Counted from the first letter of the stretch, positions 8,101 to 17,047 are shown. The stretch is DNA of 64,000 nucleotides from JACVRW01 sp963771715 (GCA_963771715.1 CAVYUQ010000022.1:1-64000); one strand, 5' to 3'. Made by a program: numbers and translations. The notes: generated by a model not told the origin, from the letters alone.

Positions 8101-9493
8101 CTTGCCGTCGCCGTCGTTGCCGGCGGAGAAGACCTCGACCATCTCCTGGTTGCCGGGCGTGCCGGCCGAGGCGTCGCGCACCAGCGCGTCGTACGCCTGC
8201 GACGCCACGGCGTAGCCGCCGAAGTTCGAGATCCCCCACGAGTTGTTGGAGATGCGCGCGCCGCCCGCCCAGGCGTCCGAGGTCAGCGTGGCGTAGTTCA
8301 CCGTTGCCGCGGCGCCGCTGCAGCGGAAGATCTTCGAGGCGCCGACCTGCGCGAAGGGCGCCACCCCGAGGCCGTGCTTGTAGCCCTGGGCATCCTGGCC
8401 GGCGGCGGTGCCGAGGCCCGCCGCGATGGAGGCGACGTTCGTGCCGTGGCCGCCGCAGTCCGTGGCGTCGGGGTCGGCGGTGTAGTCGTGGGTGTAGCCG
8501 ACGCGACCGAGCAGGTCCGGGTGGACGAGAACGGTGTCACCTCGGTCGAGGCCCGAGTCCGTCACGTCGATGGCGAAGCCGAAGGGGGCTCCAAATCCCT
8601 TCGAAGCAAGCCACGCCTCATACCCCGGACCGCTCGGCGCGCTGCCGGCCAGATTGCCGGCAACGATCTGGGCGCTCCGCTCGTCGTGCAGCTCCGGCAC
8701 GCCGGCCGGCTCGATGGCCACGACCGCCGGGTCCACCGCCAGCTCGCTCACCTCGGCCGCGCTCAGGTTCAGGAACTGGGTTTGCACGCGCGCCACGGCG
8801 AGGTCGGGGGCAAGCTCCGTCCCGGCGCGCTTCGCGTCGCGGCGAGCGTCTCTGCCGGGGGCGCCCGCCACGGTCTGCACGGCCACGCGTCCGCTGGACG
8901 CGCCGCGCTCGACCTTGTCCCCCGGACGCAGCGCGGTCGCCGCGCGCACCGCCGGGTAGGATCCCACGAGCTCGGTCACGCGGTCGAGGGCATCGCCGTC
9001 CGCATGAACGATGTAGCCGTTCTGGGCGGCGTATCCCAGGACGGTCGCGCCGGTGGCATCCAGCTTCGCCAGCCACTCGCCCTTCACCGGTCCGACGAAC
9101 TGGACGAGCGCGAGGGCCTCACCACGCTCGGGCGCGTCCTTGTCCGCCAGCGAGGGCCGCGCGGCGGGGTCGACCTCGCCCCCGGCGAGCAGCACCTGGC
9201 GCATGTCGTCGCGGCGCGTGGCGCCGGCGGCGCGGAGGCGCTCGTCCTCCTCACCCAAGGCCTCGACCAGCGCGAACGCCCCATAGCGCGCCACCACGCG
9301 CGCGTCGGAGCGCTCCAGGGCTAGCTGGCCACGGGCCGAATCCGGCACCACGAGCAGGTGCGCGGAGCTCTCAGGGCGCGGCGATTCGGCGCCCGCCAGG
9401 GACGCGCCTGCTACCAGACCGCCGAGGGCGGCCGCCGCTACGGCCAGGTGACGAATTCGGGTGAGGTCGATACGGAGCCCTTTCCCGCTTCAC
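5107..9493 (-). CDS. Secreted subtilisin-like (S8) protease with P-domain and C-terminal modules; frameshift in signal peptide
   Basis: About 1460 residues. Catalytic motifs are present: FAIDVTDSGLDRG (Asp), DCGGHGTNVASIAAG (His) and SGTSQASPHVAGAAALL (Ser). Next come a jelly-roll region, a P/proprotein-convertase domain (DHSFVGDLKVELTSPD to GTWKLRVSDRFENDTGSLLGW), a bacterial Ig-like domain (FQCRLDGADFSAC) and two tandem C-terminal modules of about 85 residues, each with a CxxxC pair. The uninterrupted frame begins only at the GTG at 9351, which lacks a signal peptide. In the same frame upstream lies a good signal (LAVAAAALGGLVAGASLAGA) with no ATG, GTG or TTG. Adding a GC pair near 9476 joins it to the GTG at 9491-9493 (MKRERALRIDLTRIRHL), so I take 9493 as the true start. 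It is likely a secreted degradative protease. Confidence 0.88.
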
Positions 9494-9596
9494 TACGCCG
9501 ATCGCGGGACCTAGTGATGTATCGGCAGAACGCGACAAACCAACAGTCCAGGCACGAGCGAAACTGGACATGCGTCCAGGATGCGTTTTCTGGGCT

Positions 9597-9881
9597 TTAG
9601 CGGCTCGGCGTGAGCTCGACGGGCACGGTCTGGTCGGCCACGGCCTCGACCGTTTCTTCCTCGCCGGGCAGCCCGTCCTCGCGGGCGCAGACCACCCGGA
9701 ACGCCCCCGTTCCGAGATCCGGATTCGAACGGATCGGGAGGCCGCGGATCGAGTCCCATCCAAGCCGCTCGACCTCGAATGGATTCATCTCGATCGCCAC
9801 GGCGGGCCACTCGCAGGCGCGGTTGTGGTGGTCGATCGCCTTCGAGATCGCCTCGAGGTTCTTGGCCTCGGGCGAGCTCAT
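9597..9881 (-). CDS. Small protein of unknown function
   Basis: 94 residues, beginning MSSPEAKNLEAISKAIDHHN. It contains WPAVAIEMNPFEVERLGWD and a short beta-rich C-terminus; there are no transmembrane segments or signal. I do not recognise a family. Its ATG overlaps the stop of the upstream sugar-nucleotide decarboxylase gene in ATGA (9878-9881), so the two are translationally coupled. The coupling is the only hint of function. Confidence 0.7.
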   Translation of the reverse strand: MSSPEAKNLEAISKAIDHHNRACEWPAVAIEMNPFEVERLGWDSIRGLPIRSNPDLGTGAFRVVCAREDGLPGEEETVEAVADQTVPVELTPSR

Positions 9882-10828
9882 CGCGACGCCGGCTGGCCGA
9901 GGATCTCGGTGTAGTGCTTGATCGTGCGCGCGATCCCCTCGCGCACGTCGACATCCGGCTCCCAGCCGAGCAGGTCGCGCGCCCGGGCGATGTCCGGCTG
10001 GCGCACCTGCGGGTCGTCGACGGGCAGCGCCTCGAAGACCACCTCGGAGCGCGAGTCGGTCAGCTCGATGATCAGGTTCGCCATCTCGAGCAGCGACATC
10101 TCGTTGGGGTTGCCGATGTTCACCGGCTCGTGCACGTCGGACTCCGCGAGCAGCACCAGGCCGCGGACGAGGTCGTCGACGTAACAGAAGCTGCGCGTCT
10201 GCGACCCGTCGCCGAACACCGTGACCGGGCGGTCGGCGAGCGCCTGCCCCATGAAGGCCGGAATGGCGCGGCCGTCGTTCGGCCGCATGCGCGGGCCGAA
10301 GGTGTTGAAGATGCGCACGATCGCGGTGTCCACGCCCTGCTGGCGCAGGTACGCCATGGTGAGCGCCTCGGCGTAGCGCTTGGCCTCGTCGTAGACGCCG
10401 CGCGGGCCGATCGGGTTCACGTTGCCCCAGTACGTCTCCGGCTGCGGGTGGACGAGCGGGTCGCCGTACACCTCGGAGGTTGACGCGAGCAGGAAGCGGG
10501 CGCGGTGCTTCTTGGCCAGGCCGAGTGTGTTGTGGGTGCCGTACGCGCCGACCTTGAGCGTGTGGAGCGGCAGCCGGGCGTAATCGATCGGAGAGGCCGG
10601 CGAGGCCATGTGGTAGACGAAGTCGACCGGTTCCTCGATCTCGTAGTGGTCCGTGATGTCGAACATCTCGAAGCGGAAGTTCGCCCCGTTCTTGAGGTGG
10701 CGAATGTTCTCCAGCGAGCCGGTCTCGAGGTTGTCCACGCAGATCACGCGCTGGCCGCGGGCGATCAGGTAGTCGCACAGGTGGGAGCCGAGAAAGCCGG
10801 CGCCGCCGGTCACGATTGAGGTGGGCAT
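9878..10828 (-). CDS. NAD-dependent sugar-nucleotide epimerase/decarboxylase, UDP-glucuronate decarboxylase-like
   Basis: 316 residues of the extended SDR family. TGGAGFLGSHLCDYLI is the NAD-binding glycine motif, CVDNLETGSLENI binds adenosine, and the catalytic Tyr-Lys pair sits in GVYDEAKRYAEALT. The substrate region FGPRMRPNDGRAIPAFMGQAL plus RSFCYVDDLVRGLV matches UDP-xylose synthase, which converts UDP-glucuronate to UDP-xylose. A dTDP-glucose dehydratase role is less likely but possible. It starts at the ATG at 10828; the downstream small gene overlaps its stop. It supplies sugar nucleotides for envelope glycans by inference. Confidence 0.85.
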   Translation of the reverse strand: MPTSIVTGGAGFLGSHLCDYLIARGQRVICVDNLETGSLENIRHLKNGANFRFEMFDITDHYEIEEPVDFVYHMASPASPIDYARLPLHTLKVGAYGTHNTLGLAKKHRARFLLASTSEVYGDPLVHPQPETYWGNVNPIGPRGVYDEAKRYAEALTMAYLRQQGVDTAIVRIFNTFGPRMRPNDGRAIPAFMGQALADRPVTVFGDGSQTRSFCYVDDLVRGLVLLAESDVHEPVNIGNPNEMSLLEMANLIIELTDSRSEVVFEALPVDDPQVRQPDIARARDLLGWEPDVDVREGIARTIKHYTEILGQPASR

Positions 10829-10851
10829 TGGGACGAGGGTACCGTCAGCCG

Positions 10852-11898
10852 CTAGGCCTGGGCGAAATCGACCACGACCTTGATGTCGTCGTCCCCTCTC
10901 TGAAGCGCATCCGTCCAGCGCTCCAGAGGCACCTTCCGCGTGATCAGCCGACCGAGCCAGTCGGGGTCCGCCTCGCGGAGCGAGGTCACGGCCTGCTCGA
11001 AGTGGCGCCGGTTCGCGTTCACCGAGCCGAACACGACGTCGTTCTCCAGCACCAACTCGTTGTTGAGCGCGCCGACATCGACGCTGAGCGTCCGCGACGA
11101 CGCGACGCCCGTGAGGCACACGATCGCGCCTGGTGCTGTGTGCTGCATCGCGCCCGCCACCAGCTCGGCCACGCCCGTGCACTCCACGACGACGTCGGGC
11201 TCGACCGCCTTCGCCACCTCGGTGATGTCGCCGCCGTGGTAGTGGGCACCAAGCGCGTGCACGGCCTCGAGCTTCGGCCCTTCGGTGGCGCGGTCGAGCA
11301 CGTGCACCTCGAGGCCGCGCTGCGCGCCCATCAGCGCCGCGAGCAGGCCGATCGGGCCGGCGCCGGTCACGAGCACGCGCTCGTGTACCGAGCACGCGCG
11401 CGTGGCGATCCGGTCGATCTGCTCCCAGGCCTTGGCGAGAATGCTCGAGGGCTCTGTGAGGACCCCGAGCGTTCCGAGCTCGTCCGGGATCGGCACAGCG
11501 AATTCGGCCTCGATCGTCACGAGCTCGGCGCCGTAGCCGTCGAGCGCCTTGATGCCGCGCTCGGTGTACTGGCCGTTTCGGCACATGTCCCACTCGCCCT
11601 GCGCGCAGCAGACGCACGGCACCGGGTCGGGACGGCGCACGATGCCGGCCACGAGCTCCCCCTCCTGGAAGCCCTCCTCTGGCTGCTTCACCCGCGCGAG
11701 CAGCTCGTGCCCGAGCACCAGCCGCTGTCGGCCGGACGGCGGCTCGCCGTGGGCCCCGTCGAGGATCTCCCGGTCCGTGCCGCACACACCGAGGTAGAGC
11801 GGCTCCACGAGCAGCTCGCCCTCCTTCGGCTCGGGCGCGGGCAGCTCGGTGAGCTCCGCGCTGTCCGGGCGGCCGGGAATGACTGTCATCGCGCGCAT
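10852..11898 (-). CDS. Zinc-dependent glucose 1-dehydrogenase-like medium-chain dehydrogenase
   Basis: 348 residues. GVCGTDREIL and GHELLARV hold catalytic zinc ligands; CVCCAQGEWDMC is a Cys-rich structural zinc lobe; VLVTGAGPIGLLAALMGAQRG is the Rossmann dinucleotide site. The unusual C-terminal part (NNELVLENDVVFGSVNANRRHF) and VLTEPSSILAKAWEQID are typical of the archaeal and bacterial glucose dehydrogenase branch, which oxidises aldoses with NAD(P). It lies 23 bp upstream of the sugar-nucleotide gene on the same strand, so they may form one operon. The exact sugar is an inference. Confidence 0.85.
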   Translation of the reverse strand: MRAMTVIPGRPDSAELTELPAPEPKEGELLVEPLYLGVCGTDREILDGAHGEPPSGRQRLVLGHELLARVKQPEEGFQEGELVAGIVRRPDPVPCVCCAQGEWDMCRNGQYTERGIKALDGYGAELVTIEAEFAVPIPDELGTLGVLTEPSSILAKAWEQIDRIATRACSVHERVLVTGAGPIGLLAALMGAQRGLEVHVLDRATEGPKLEAVHALGAHYHGGDITEVAKAVEPDVVVECTGVAELVAGAMQHTAPGAIVCLTGVASSRTLSVDVGALNNELVLENDVVFGSVNANRRHFEQAVTSLREADPDWLGRLITRKVPLERWTDALQRGDDDIKVVVDFAQA

Positions 11899-11932
11899 TC
11901 CCGGCCCTTTCCCGGACGTCCTTGTCTACTCC

Positions 11933-12934
11933 CTAGCCGGCGCTCACGCGATAGATCGCGCCGGTGAGGTCCCCTGTGTAGACGTTGTTCTTGCGCGTGC
12001 CGACCGCGAGCACCGGGGCGGCGTAGCCGCTCAGGAACGGCGTGATCTGACGGCCAGCCGTGTTCATCGACACCACTACCGGACCCTGGCCGAGACCGCC
12101 GAAGAGCGCGACGTAGAGCGTCCGGCCGATCGGGCTGATGCCCATCGGCGAGGCGTGGTTCTCGAGCATCGAGACCGGCTTGTCGAAGCCACGGCAGGGC
12201 CGGTTCTCCAGCCTGGTGCAGGTCGGATAGCCGTAGTCCTGGCCGGGCTTGGCGTTCACGATCCAGTCCGGCGGCGTCGGGGTGCTCTCGTCCGCAAGCA
12301 CCGACACGAACGGGTTCGCGAAGCCCTCCACGAAGGTGAGCTGCCACGGCTGGCGCAGGCCCTTGGCGACCACCTGGATGTCCGTGCCGTTCGGCTTCAT
12401 CGAGATGACCGAGCGGGCGAAGGGCGAGTTGTCCGGCTTCTCGTCCGTCTGGTCGTTGAGCTGGACGCCGGAGTAGAGGCGACCGTCGGGCCCGAATGCC
12501 AGGCCGCTGAAGCCGTTGAAGCCGGCGGGGCCCCTGACGAGGGTCCTGGAGCGCAGGAAGCGGTGGCCGTTCCAGCGACTCAGGACGACGATGCGCTTGT
12601 TGTTCGAGACGTACAGCTTGCGCGTCCCCTTGCGCCAGGCGATGCCCGCCACGGTTCTGGGCGCGTTCCGAAGCCGCCGGGCCGTGCCCTTGCGGATGCG
12701 GTAGACGCCGCCCTTGACGGTCGCGTCCTCGGGATCGCCGAAGGCGCTGACGAACACCGCGCGCTTGTAAAAGGCGAACTGCGTCGGCGTGGGCAGGCCC
12801 TGTGCGAGGGTCGTTACGGTCGCGCCGTTGGCCGCCCTCGGGGGCGGGGGCGCCTGGGCGCCGGCCGCAGCCGGAACGGCAAGCGAAGCTGTGAGTGCGG
12901 CGAGCGCCGCGCACTTGGATCGCATCTGAAGCAT
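11933..12934 (-). CDS. Secreted beta-propeller protein (ScyD/ScyE or sugar-dehydrogenase-like)
   Basis: 333 residues with a signal peptide (CAALAALTASLAVPAAAGAQA). The mature part has propeller-type strands such as GGVYRIRKG, AFGPDGRLYSGVQLND, SVISMKPNGTDIQVVAKGLRQPWQLTF and DYGYPTCTRLENRPC. These resemble the ScyD/ScyE group and PQQ-type soluble sugar dehydrogenase folds, but the catalytic residues of the latter are not evident. It is likely extracytoplasmic; no substrate can be assigned. It lies between a tRNA-Arg gene and the glucose-dehydrogenase gene. Confidence 0.78.
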   Translation of the reverse strand: MLQMRSKCAALAALTASLAVPAAAGAQAPPPPRAANGATVTTLAQGLPTPTQFAFYKRAVFVSAFGDPEDATVKGGVYRIRKGTARRLRNAPRTVAGIAWRKGTRKLYVSNNKRIVVLSRWNGHRFLRSRTLVRGPAGFNGFSGLAFGPDGRLYSGVQLNDQTDEKPDNSPFARSVISMKPNGTDIQVVAKGLRQPWQLTFVEGFANPFVSVLADESTPTPPDWIVNAKPGQDYGYPTCTRLENRPCRGFDKPVSMLENHASPMGISPIGRTLYVALFGGLGQGPVVVSMNTAGRQITPFLSGYAAPVLAVGTRKNNVYTGDLTGAIYRVSAG

Positions 12935-12972
12935 CGCGCGAGCGTAGCGGGCGCCGCTCGAGCTTCGCGTAG

Positions 12973-13046
12973 CGCCCCGGGCAGGACTCGAACCTGCGAC
13001 CCGCGGCTTAGAAGGCCGCTGCTCTATCCAGCTGAGCTACCGGGGC
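12973..13046 (-). tRNA. tRNA-Arg (TCT anticodon)
   Basis: On the minus strand acceptor GCCCCGG pairs with CCGGGGC; the D-arm is AGCTCAGCTGGATAGAGC; anticodon arm GCGGC-CTTCTAA-GCCGC gives TCT; the T-arm contains GGTTCGAGTCC. CCA is not encoded. Confidence 0.95.
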
Positions 13047-13108
13047 ACGCGCTGAAAGCCTAGGCCCGCGCGCGGCGCTTGACGAGACCAGCGCGCCTCG
13101 CTCGCCCG

Positions 13109-13567
13109 TCAACGGCCCCCGCCTCCGCCAATCGACGAGCCCGAGAAGAAGAAGAACCAGATCTCGAAGGCGGCGGCCGCGATCAGAACCGTGACCACCA
13201 CGAGGCGCTCGGCAGACGAGATGCGCGCCGTGCTCGCGGCATGCTCGTGACGCTCGTCGCGCATGCTGCGCAGCCACGGCGCGTGGGTGCGCACGGTCGG
13301 CGCCGTGCCGGTGGCGTCGTGATAGGCGCGCATGACGAGCTTCAGCAGCTGGTAGAGCCCCCAGCTGAAGGCGATCAGCGCCAGGAGCACCACCGCGTAC
13401 GCCCCCATCGACGGTTGGCTCTCCTCCCCCTGAACCTTCGAGCCGAGCCACACCGCCAGCAGCGGACTCCCGGTCCAGACGTTCAGCGCAAGGAACGCCA
13501 TGGCGGCGGCAAGCAGGATCGGCTTGAGCCGCCCGGGGCGGTGCGGCTCCTGTGCGGTCTCCGTCAT
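13109..13567 (-). CDS. Three-helix membrane protein of unknown function
   Basis: About 152 residues. The frame is open through the adjacent tRNA-Pro gene, so the start must lie after it. Two ATGs, at 13573 and 13567, are candidates; I use 13567 because 13573 is itself the tRNA discriminator base. Three transmembrane helices are seen (LKPILLAAAMAFLALNVW, MGAYAVVLLALIAFSWGLYQLL, and LVVVTVLIAAAAFEIWFFFF), followed by a Gly-rich end. I recognise no family. Expression may depend on tRNA processing, since no gap is left for a separate promoter. Confidence 0.65.
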   Translation of the reverse strand: MTETAQEPHRPGRLKPILLAAAMAFLALNVWTGSPLLAVWLGSKVQGEESQPSMGAYAVVLLALIAFSWGLYQLLKLVMRAYHDATGTAPTVRTHAPWLRSMRDERHEHAASTARISSAERLVVVTVLIAAAAFEIWFFFFSGSSIGGGGGR

Positions 13568-13572
13568 CGACA

Positions 13573-13646
13573 TCGGGGCGCCCGGATTCGAACCGGGGAC
13601 CTCGGCCACCCAAAGGCCGCGCGCTGCCAGGCTGCGCCACGCCCCG
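13573..13646 (-). tRNA. tRNA-Pro (TGG anticodon)
   Basis: Minus strand: acceptor CGGGGCG pairs with CGCCCCG, discriminator A; anticodon arm CGGCC-TTTGGGT-GGCCG gives TGG; T-arm CCGGTTCGAATCCGG. The 3' end abuts the start of the downstream membrane-protein gene. Confidence 0.95.
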
Positions 13647-13762
13647 TCGCCCGGAAGTCTAGGGTCGCCCCCCGGCGTCCCGCGCGCCACTCTCTCCACG
13701 TTTTGCATACATGTGATGCAAAAGGGAGCAAGAGTCGCTCTCGGAGTCCCGGCGGTCGCCGC

Positions 13763-14515
13763 TCAGGCCGCCGCCGCCGCTGCCGAGTAGGCCAGGACCA
13801 CCGACGCGGCCGCCAGCAGCGCCACGCCTGTGACCGGCACGGCGCGAGCGCCGGTCGGGCGTGTCTTCTCGTGGATCATCACGCCGGTCAGGAGGGCCAT
13901 CCAGATCAGGCTGGCCACCCCGGCCGCGAACATCACGAGCATTAGCGCCCAGCAGCAGCCCACGCAGAACACGCCGTGACGCATGCCCAGTCGCAGGCCG
14001 CCCCGCGGACCTCGCTGGTAGAACCGCATCATGAACTGGCCGGGGTGGCGGCAGTTGTCGAGGCAGGCGTCCTTCAGCGACGTGAACTGGAACGCACCGG
14101 CGAGCGCCAGCACCGATCCGCCGATCCACCAGTCGTGGCCCTTCAGCCACGAGCTCGAGTTGACGGCCGCGTGGAGGCCGGCGTCCGCGCCGAAGGCCAC
14201 GAGCCCGAACCCGCTCCAGACGAGCGCGTAGCCGCCGAGGAACGCCGCCATCGAGCGCCGCCGCTGGGGCGCGCGAGCCGTCGCGCGCGCGTACAACCCC
14301 ATGAGCGGGAGGCTCGACGGCAGCATCATCGCAGCGATCATCAGCTGCCATGCGAGCAGCGACAGGAGCGCGGCGAGCACCAGCGGCGGACCGCCGCCCG
14401 CGAGCAGCGAGTCGTGGTGGACGAGCGCGGCGGCGCCCGCCAGCTGGGCCGCGATGGCTGCGGCCCATGCGGCGGCAATCCCGACCAGGATCGGCCGGGG
14501 CAGGCTTCTCGTCAT
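13763..14515 (-). CDS. DUF2182 family integral membrane protein
   Basis: 250 residues, with about seven hydrophobic segments. The signature is a Met/Cys-rich core: LAWQLMIAAMMLPSSLPLM, SLKDACLDNCRHP and GMRHGVFCVGCCWALMLVMFAAGV. This matches the predicted metal-binding membrane family DUF2182. The Met and Cys residues hint at copper or another soft metal. Its ATG overlaps the stop of the upstream DUF1326 gene (ATGA, 14512-14515), so both are made together. The role is unknown; metal handling is inference. Confidence 0.86.
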   Translation of the reverse strand: MTRSLPRPILVGIAAAWAAAIAAQLAGAAALVHHDSLLAGGGPPLVLAALLSLLAWQLMIAAMMLPSSLPLMGLYARATARAPQRRRSMAAFLGGYALVWSGFGLVAFGADAGLHAAVNSSSWLKGHDWWIGGSVLALAGAFQFTSLKDACLDNCRHPGQFMMRFYQRGPRGGLRLGMRHGVFCVGCCWALMLVMFAAGVASLIWMALLTGVMIHEKTRPTGARAVPVTGVALLAAASVVLAYSAAAAAA

Positions 14516-15159
14516 TCGCCTCGGTAGTCGATCTTCCAGTCGGACTGGACCGCGTTCCTGCCCTCGAGCTCCCACTCGTAGCCGTGCTCGGGGATCGAGA
14601 CCCGCTGGTGATCGGCCTGAGCGACGTAGGCCGGCGAGCCCGGCACCGTGGAGAAGATCGAGTTGTTGAGCGTGGTCACGCTCCCGTCCGGCCCCCGGTA
14701 GGGATGCATGGCGCAGTCGATCTTGTCGCCGACGGTGAGCGTGCCGGTGCCGTCCACGATCGAGTGCTCGATCTTCGCGCGCTCGACGCCCACCAGCTCG
14801 CCAACCAGCTGGGCCAGGTCGCCAAGCGGCCCGCCGAGCTTCCCGGTGAAGCAGTCGACCATCGCGTCCATCTGCTCGTCCGACGCACGGTCGTCCACGA
14901 ACACGATCTCGCGCCAGTTGCCCTCGAGGATGTTCCCCGGGATCAGAGCCGCGCCCACGAGCGTGAGCCCGCTGACGTCGATACCGCGGATGCTTCCGCT
15001 GGTGATGTTGTAGGCGATGACCGCTTCGCAGGTTCCGTCGTCGGGGTCCTCGCCGATCCAGCAGGGGCAGAGCGTGTTGCAGCTGCATACCTCCAGCAGC
15101 GTGCCCTCGAGCTGGTAGCCCTGGCTCGTGGCGGCCGAGCTCGTCTCAGTGGTGGCCAT
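14512..15159 (-). CDS. DUF1326 family protein
   Basis: 215 residues. After a short polar start comes YQLEGTLLEVCSCNTLCPCWIGEDPDDG, a CxCxxxCxC-type cluster diagnostic of DUF1326, followed by IAYNITSGSIRGIDVSGL and a beta-rich domain. There is no signal peptide or transmembrane helix, so it is cytosolic. The start at 15159 is preceded by AGAAGGAGAGGGA. It is translationally coupled to a DUF2182 membrane protein. The two families co-occur widely, which supports a joint function, possibly with a soft metal, that remains uncharacterised. Confidence 0.87.
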   Translation of the reverse strand: MATTETSSAATSQGYQLEGTLLEVCSCNTLCPCWIGEDPDDGTCEAVIAYNITSGSIRGIDVSGLTLVGAALIPGNILEGNWREIVFVDDRASDEQMDAMVDCFTGKLGGPLGDLAQLVGELVGVERAKIEHSIVDGTGTLTVGDKIDCAMHPYRGPDGSVTTLNNSIFSTVPGSPAYVAQADHQRVSIPEHGYEWELEGRNAVQSDWKIDYRGE

Positions 15160-15226
15160 TCCCTCTCCTTCTGTCGGGGCGCTTCGCCGATCATCGCCCT
15201 CCGGCCGACCGGATGCAAGAGCGCGC

Positions 15227-15232
15227 TAGGGT
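15227..15232 (+). promoter_or_regulatory. Candidate -10 element TAGGGT, leaderless
   Basis: TAGGGT ends 9 nt before the ATG at 15242; no Shine-Dalgarno is present. The same hexamer and spacing precede the gene at 37377. Confidence 0.35.
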
Positions 15233-15241
15233 GGCCCGCCG

Positions 15242-16496
15242 ATGGCCGACGTACAGCCCATCAGGACCCTGCGCTACGAGCCCGAGGCGGCCGGCCCGCT
15301 CGAGGATCTGATCGCGCCGCCGTATGACGTGATCGACGACGACCTGCGCGCCGAGCTCGCCGCCCGCAGCCCGCACAACGTCGTCGAGATCGACCTGCCG
15401 GAGACCTACGAGGGCGCGGCGGAGAAGCTCGGCGAGTGGCGCGAGCAGGGCGTGCTCGTGAGCGAGGACGAGCCGGCCATCTGGGTGCTGCGCCAGGACT
15501 ACACCGCGCCGGACGGGAGCACCCGCACGCGCACCGGCTTCTTCGCGCGCGTGCGCGTGGAGGACTACGGGGCGGGCCGCATCCGGCCGCACGAGCGCAC
15601 CCATCCCGGGCCCAAGGAGGACCGCCTGAAGCTCACGCGGGCCACGCGCGCGAACCTCTCCCCCATCTTCAGCCTCTTCCCCGACGCGGGCGGCGCGGCA
15701 ACCGAGACGCTCGCCCACGCGACGAGCGACGAGCCGTTCGCCGAGGTCACGGACCACGAGGGCACGCGCAACACGCTCTGGCGCGTGGCGGACCCCGAGC
15801 CGATCGCCGCCCTCCAGGCGGCGCTGGCCGACGCCGAGCTGCTGATCGCCGACGGCCACCACCGCTACGAGACCGCCCGCGCGTACGCGGACGAGCTCGG
15901 CGGCGAGGGGGACCACCGCTACGTGCTGATGTTCCTCGTGGCGCTCGACGACCCCGGCCTGCTCGTGTTCCCCACGCACCGCCTCCTCACCGGCCTGAAG
16001 GACGACGCGGAGAAGCAGATCGCGATCCGCGACACCGCCAGGCGCGACTTCGACATCGAGGAGCTCGACGACCCCCGCAAGCTCGAGCCGCCCGCGCGGG
16101 AACGAGCGCGCGACGTTCGGCTACATGGACAGCTTCTTCAAGCGGCCGTTCCGCTTCACCCTGAAGGACCAGTCGATCGCCGACGCCGCCCTGGCCGGCA
16201 TGCCGGAGCCGTACCGCCACCTCGACACCGCCGTCCTCGAGGCGGTCTTCCTGCGCGGCGCGCTCGGCATGAGCGAGGACGACATCTCGCACCTGCGCGG
16301 CCTCGACTACTCGAAGAACCTCGAGGACGCCATCGAGCGCGTGGAGTCCGGGGCGGCCGACGCCGGCTTCTTCATGCGGGCCACCCCGGTCGAGCAGGTG
16401 CGCGAGGTGGCCCAGACGGGGGAGTCGATGCCGCCGAAGTCGACCTACTTCTTCCCGAAGGTCCCGACCGGCCTCGTGTTCAATCCACTGGTGTGA
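15242..16496 (+). CDS. DUF1015 family protein, frameshifted
   Basis: About 418 residues when repaired, the usual family length. The first part (IRTLRYEPEAAGPLEDLIAPPYDVID, IRPHERTHPGPKEDRL, LLIADGHHRYETARAYADE) and the last part (ATFGYMDSFFKRPFRFTL, HLRGLDYSKNLEDAIERV, KSTYFFPKVPTGLVFNPL) are both canonical DUF1015 but lie in different frames. The break is near 16090-16105. Restoring one CG in the CGCGCG tract gives a continuous PPARGNERATFGYMD. Because of the break the first frame runs on into the next gene. The family is uncharacterised and often called a SpoOJ/ParA/ParB/repB-type protein in old annotations; I assign no reaction. Confidence 0.82.
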
Positions 16497-17047
16497 AGAT
16501 CTATACGCGCAAGGGCGACGACGGCACCACCGGCCTCTGGTACGGCGGCCGGGTGGCGAAGTTCGCGGGCCGCCCGGAGGCGTACGGCTCGGTGGACGAG
16601 GCCGCCTCGGCGCTCGGCCTGGCGCGGGCGGCGGCCGAGCGCGGCGGCGAGCTCTACAACGACATCCTGCGATTCCAGAACGAGCTGTTCGTGGCGGGCG
16701 CGGAGCTGGCCACGGCCCCCGAGGCCGCGGCGCGGCTCCAGGCGGGCGTCTCGAAGGTCACCGCCGACATGGTCGAGCGGCTCGAGTCGGACATCGACCG
16801 CTACATGGGTCGCGTCGAGCTGCCGCCGAAGTTCGTGATCCCCGGCGGGACCGAGCTGTCCGCGCGCCTCGACGTGGCGCGCGCCGCGGTACGCAGGGCC
16901 GAGCGCCGGGTAGCAGCGCTGAAGCATGCGGGTGACCTGGCCGACGACATCGTGCTGACCTACCTGAATCGGCTCTCCGACGCGGTCTACGCGATGGCGC
17001 GGTTCGCGGACGAGCCCGAGCCCGAGCTCTTCGAGGGGCGAGGATGA
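16493..17047 (+). CDS. ATP:cob(I)alamin adenosyltransferase, PduO type
   Basis: 184 residues from the GTG at 16493, which overlaps the stop of the DUF1015 gene. TRKGDDGTTGLWYGGRVAKF is the ATP-binding N-terminus of the PduO/CobA-like trimeric enzymes. LDVARAAVRRAERRV carries the conserved Arg-rich active-site motif, and LTYLNRLSDAVYAMARF closes the bundle. It transfers 5'-deoxyadenosyl to cob(I)alamin to make coenzyme B12. The stop overlaps the OsmC start (17044-17047), so these genes are coupled. Confidence 0.92.
   Translation: MKIYTRKGDDGTTGLWYGGRVAKFAGRPEAYGSVDEAASALGLARAAAERGGELYNDILRFQNELFVAGAELATAPEAAARLQAGVSKVTADMVERLESDIDRYMGRVELPPKFVIPGGTELSARLDVARAAVRRAERRVAALKHAGDLADDIVLTYLNRLSDAVYAMARFADEPEPELFEGRG

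Noticed and set aside
15242..17047. A single 601-residue DUF1015-adenosyltransferase fusion
   Set aside because: The middle portion is nonsense and the missing DUF1015 C-terminus is in another frame, so the apparent fusion is a frameshift effect.
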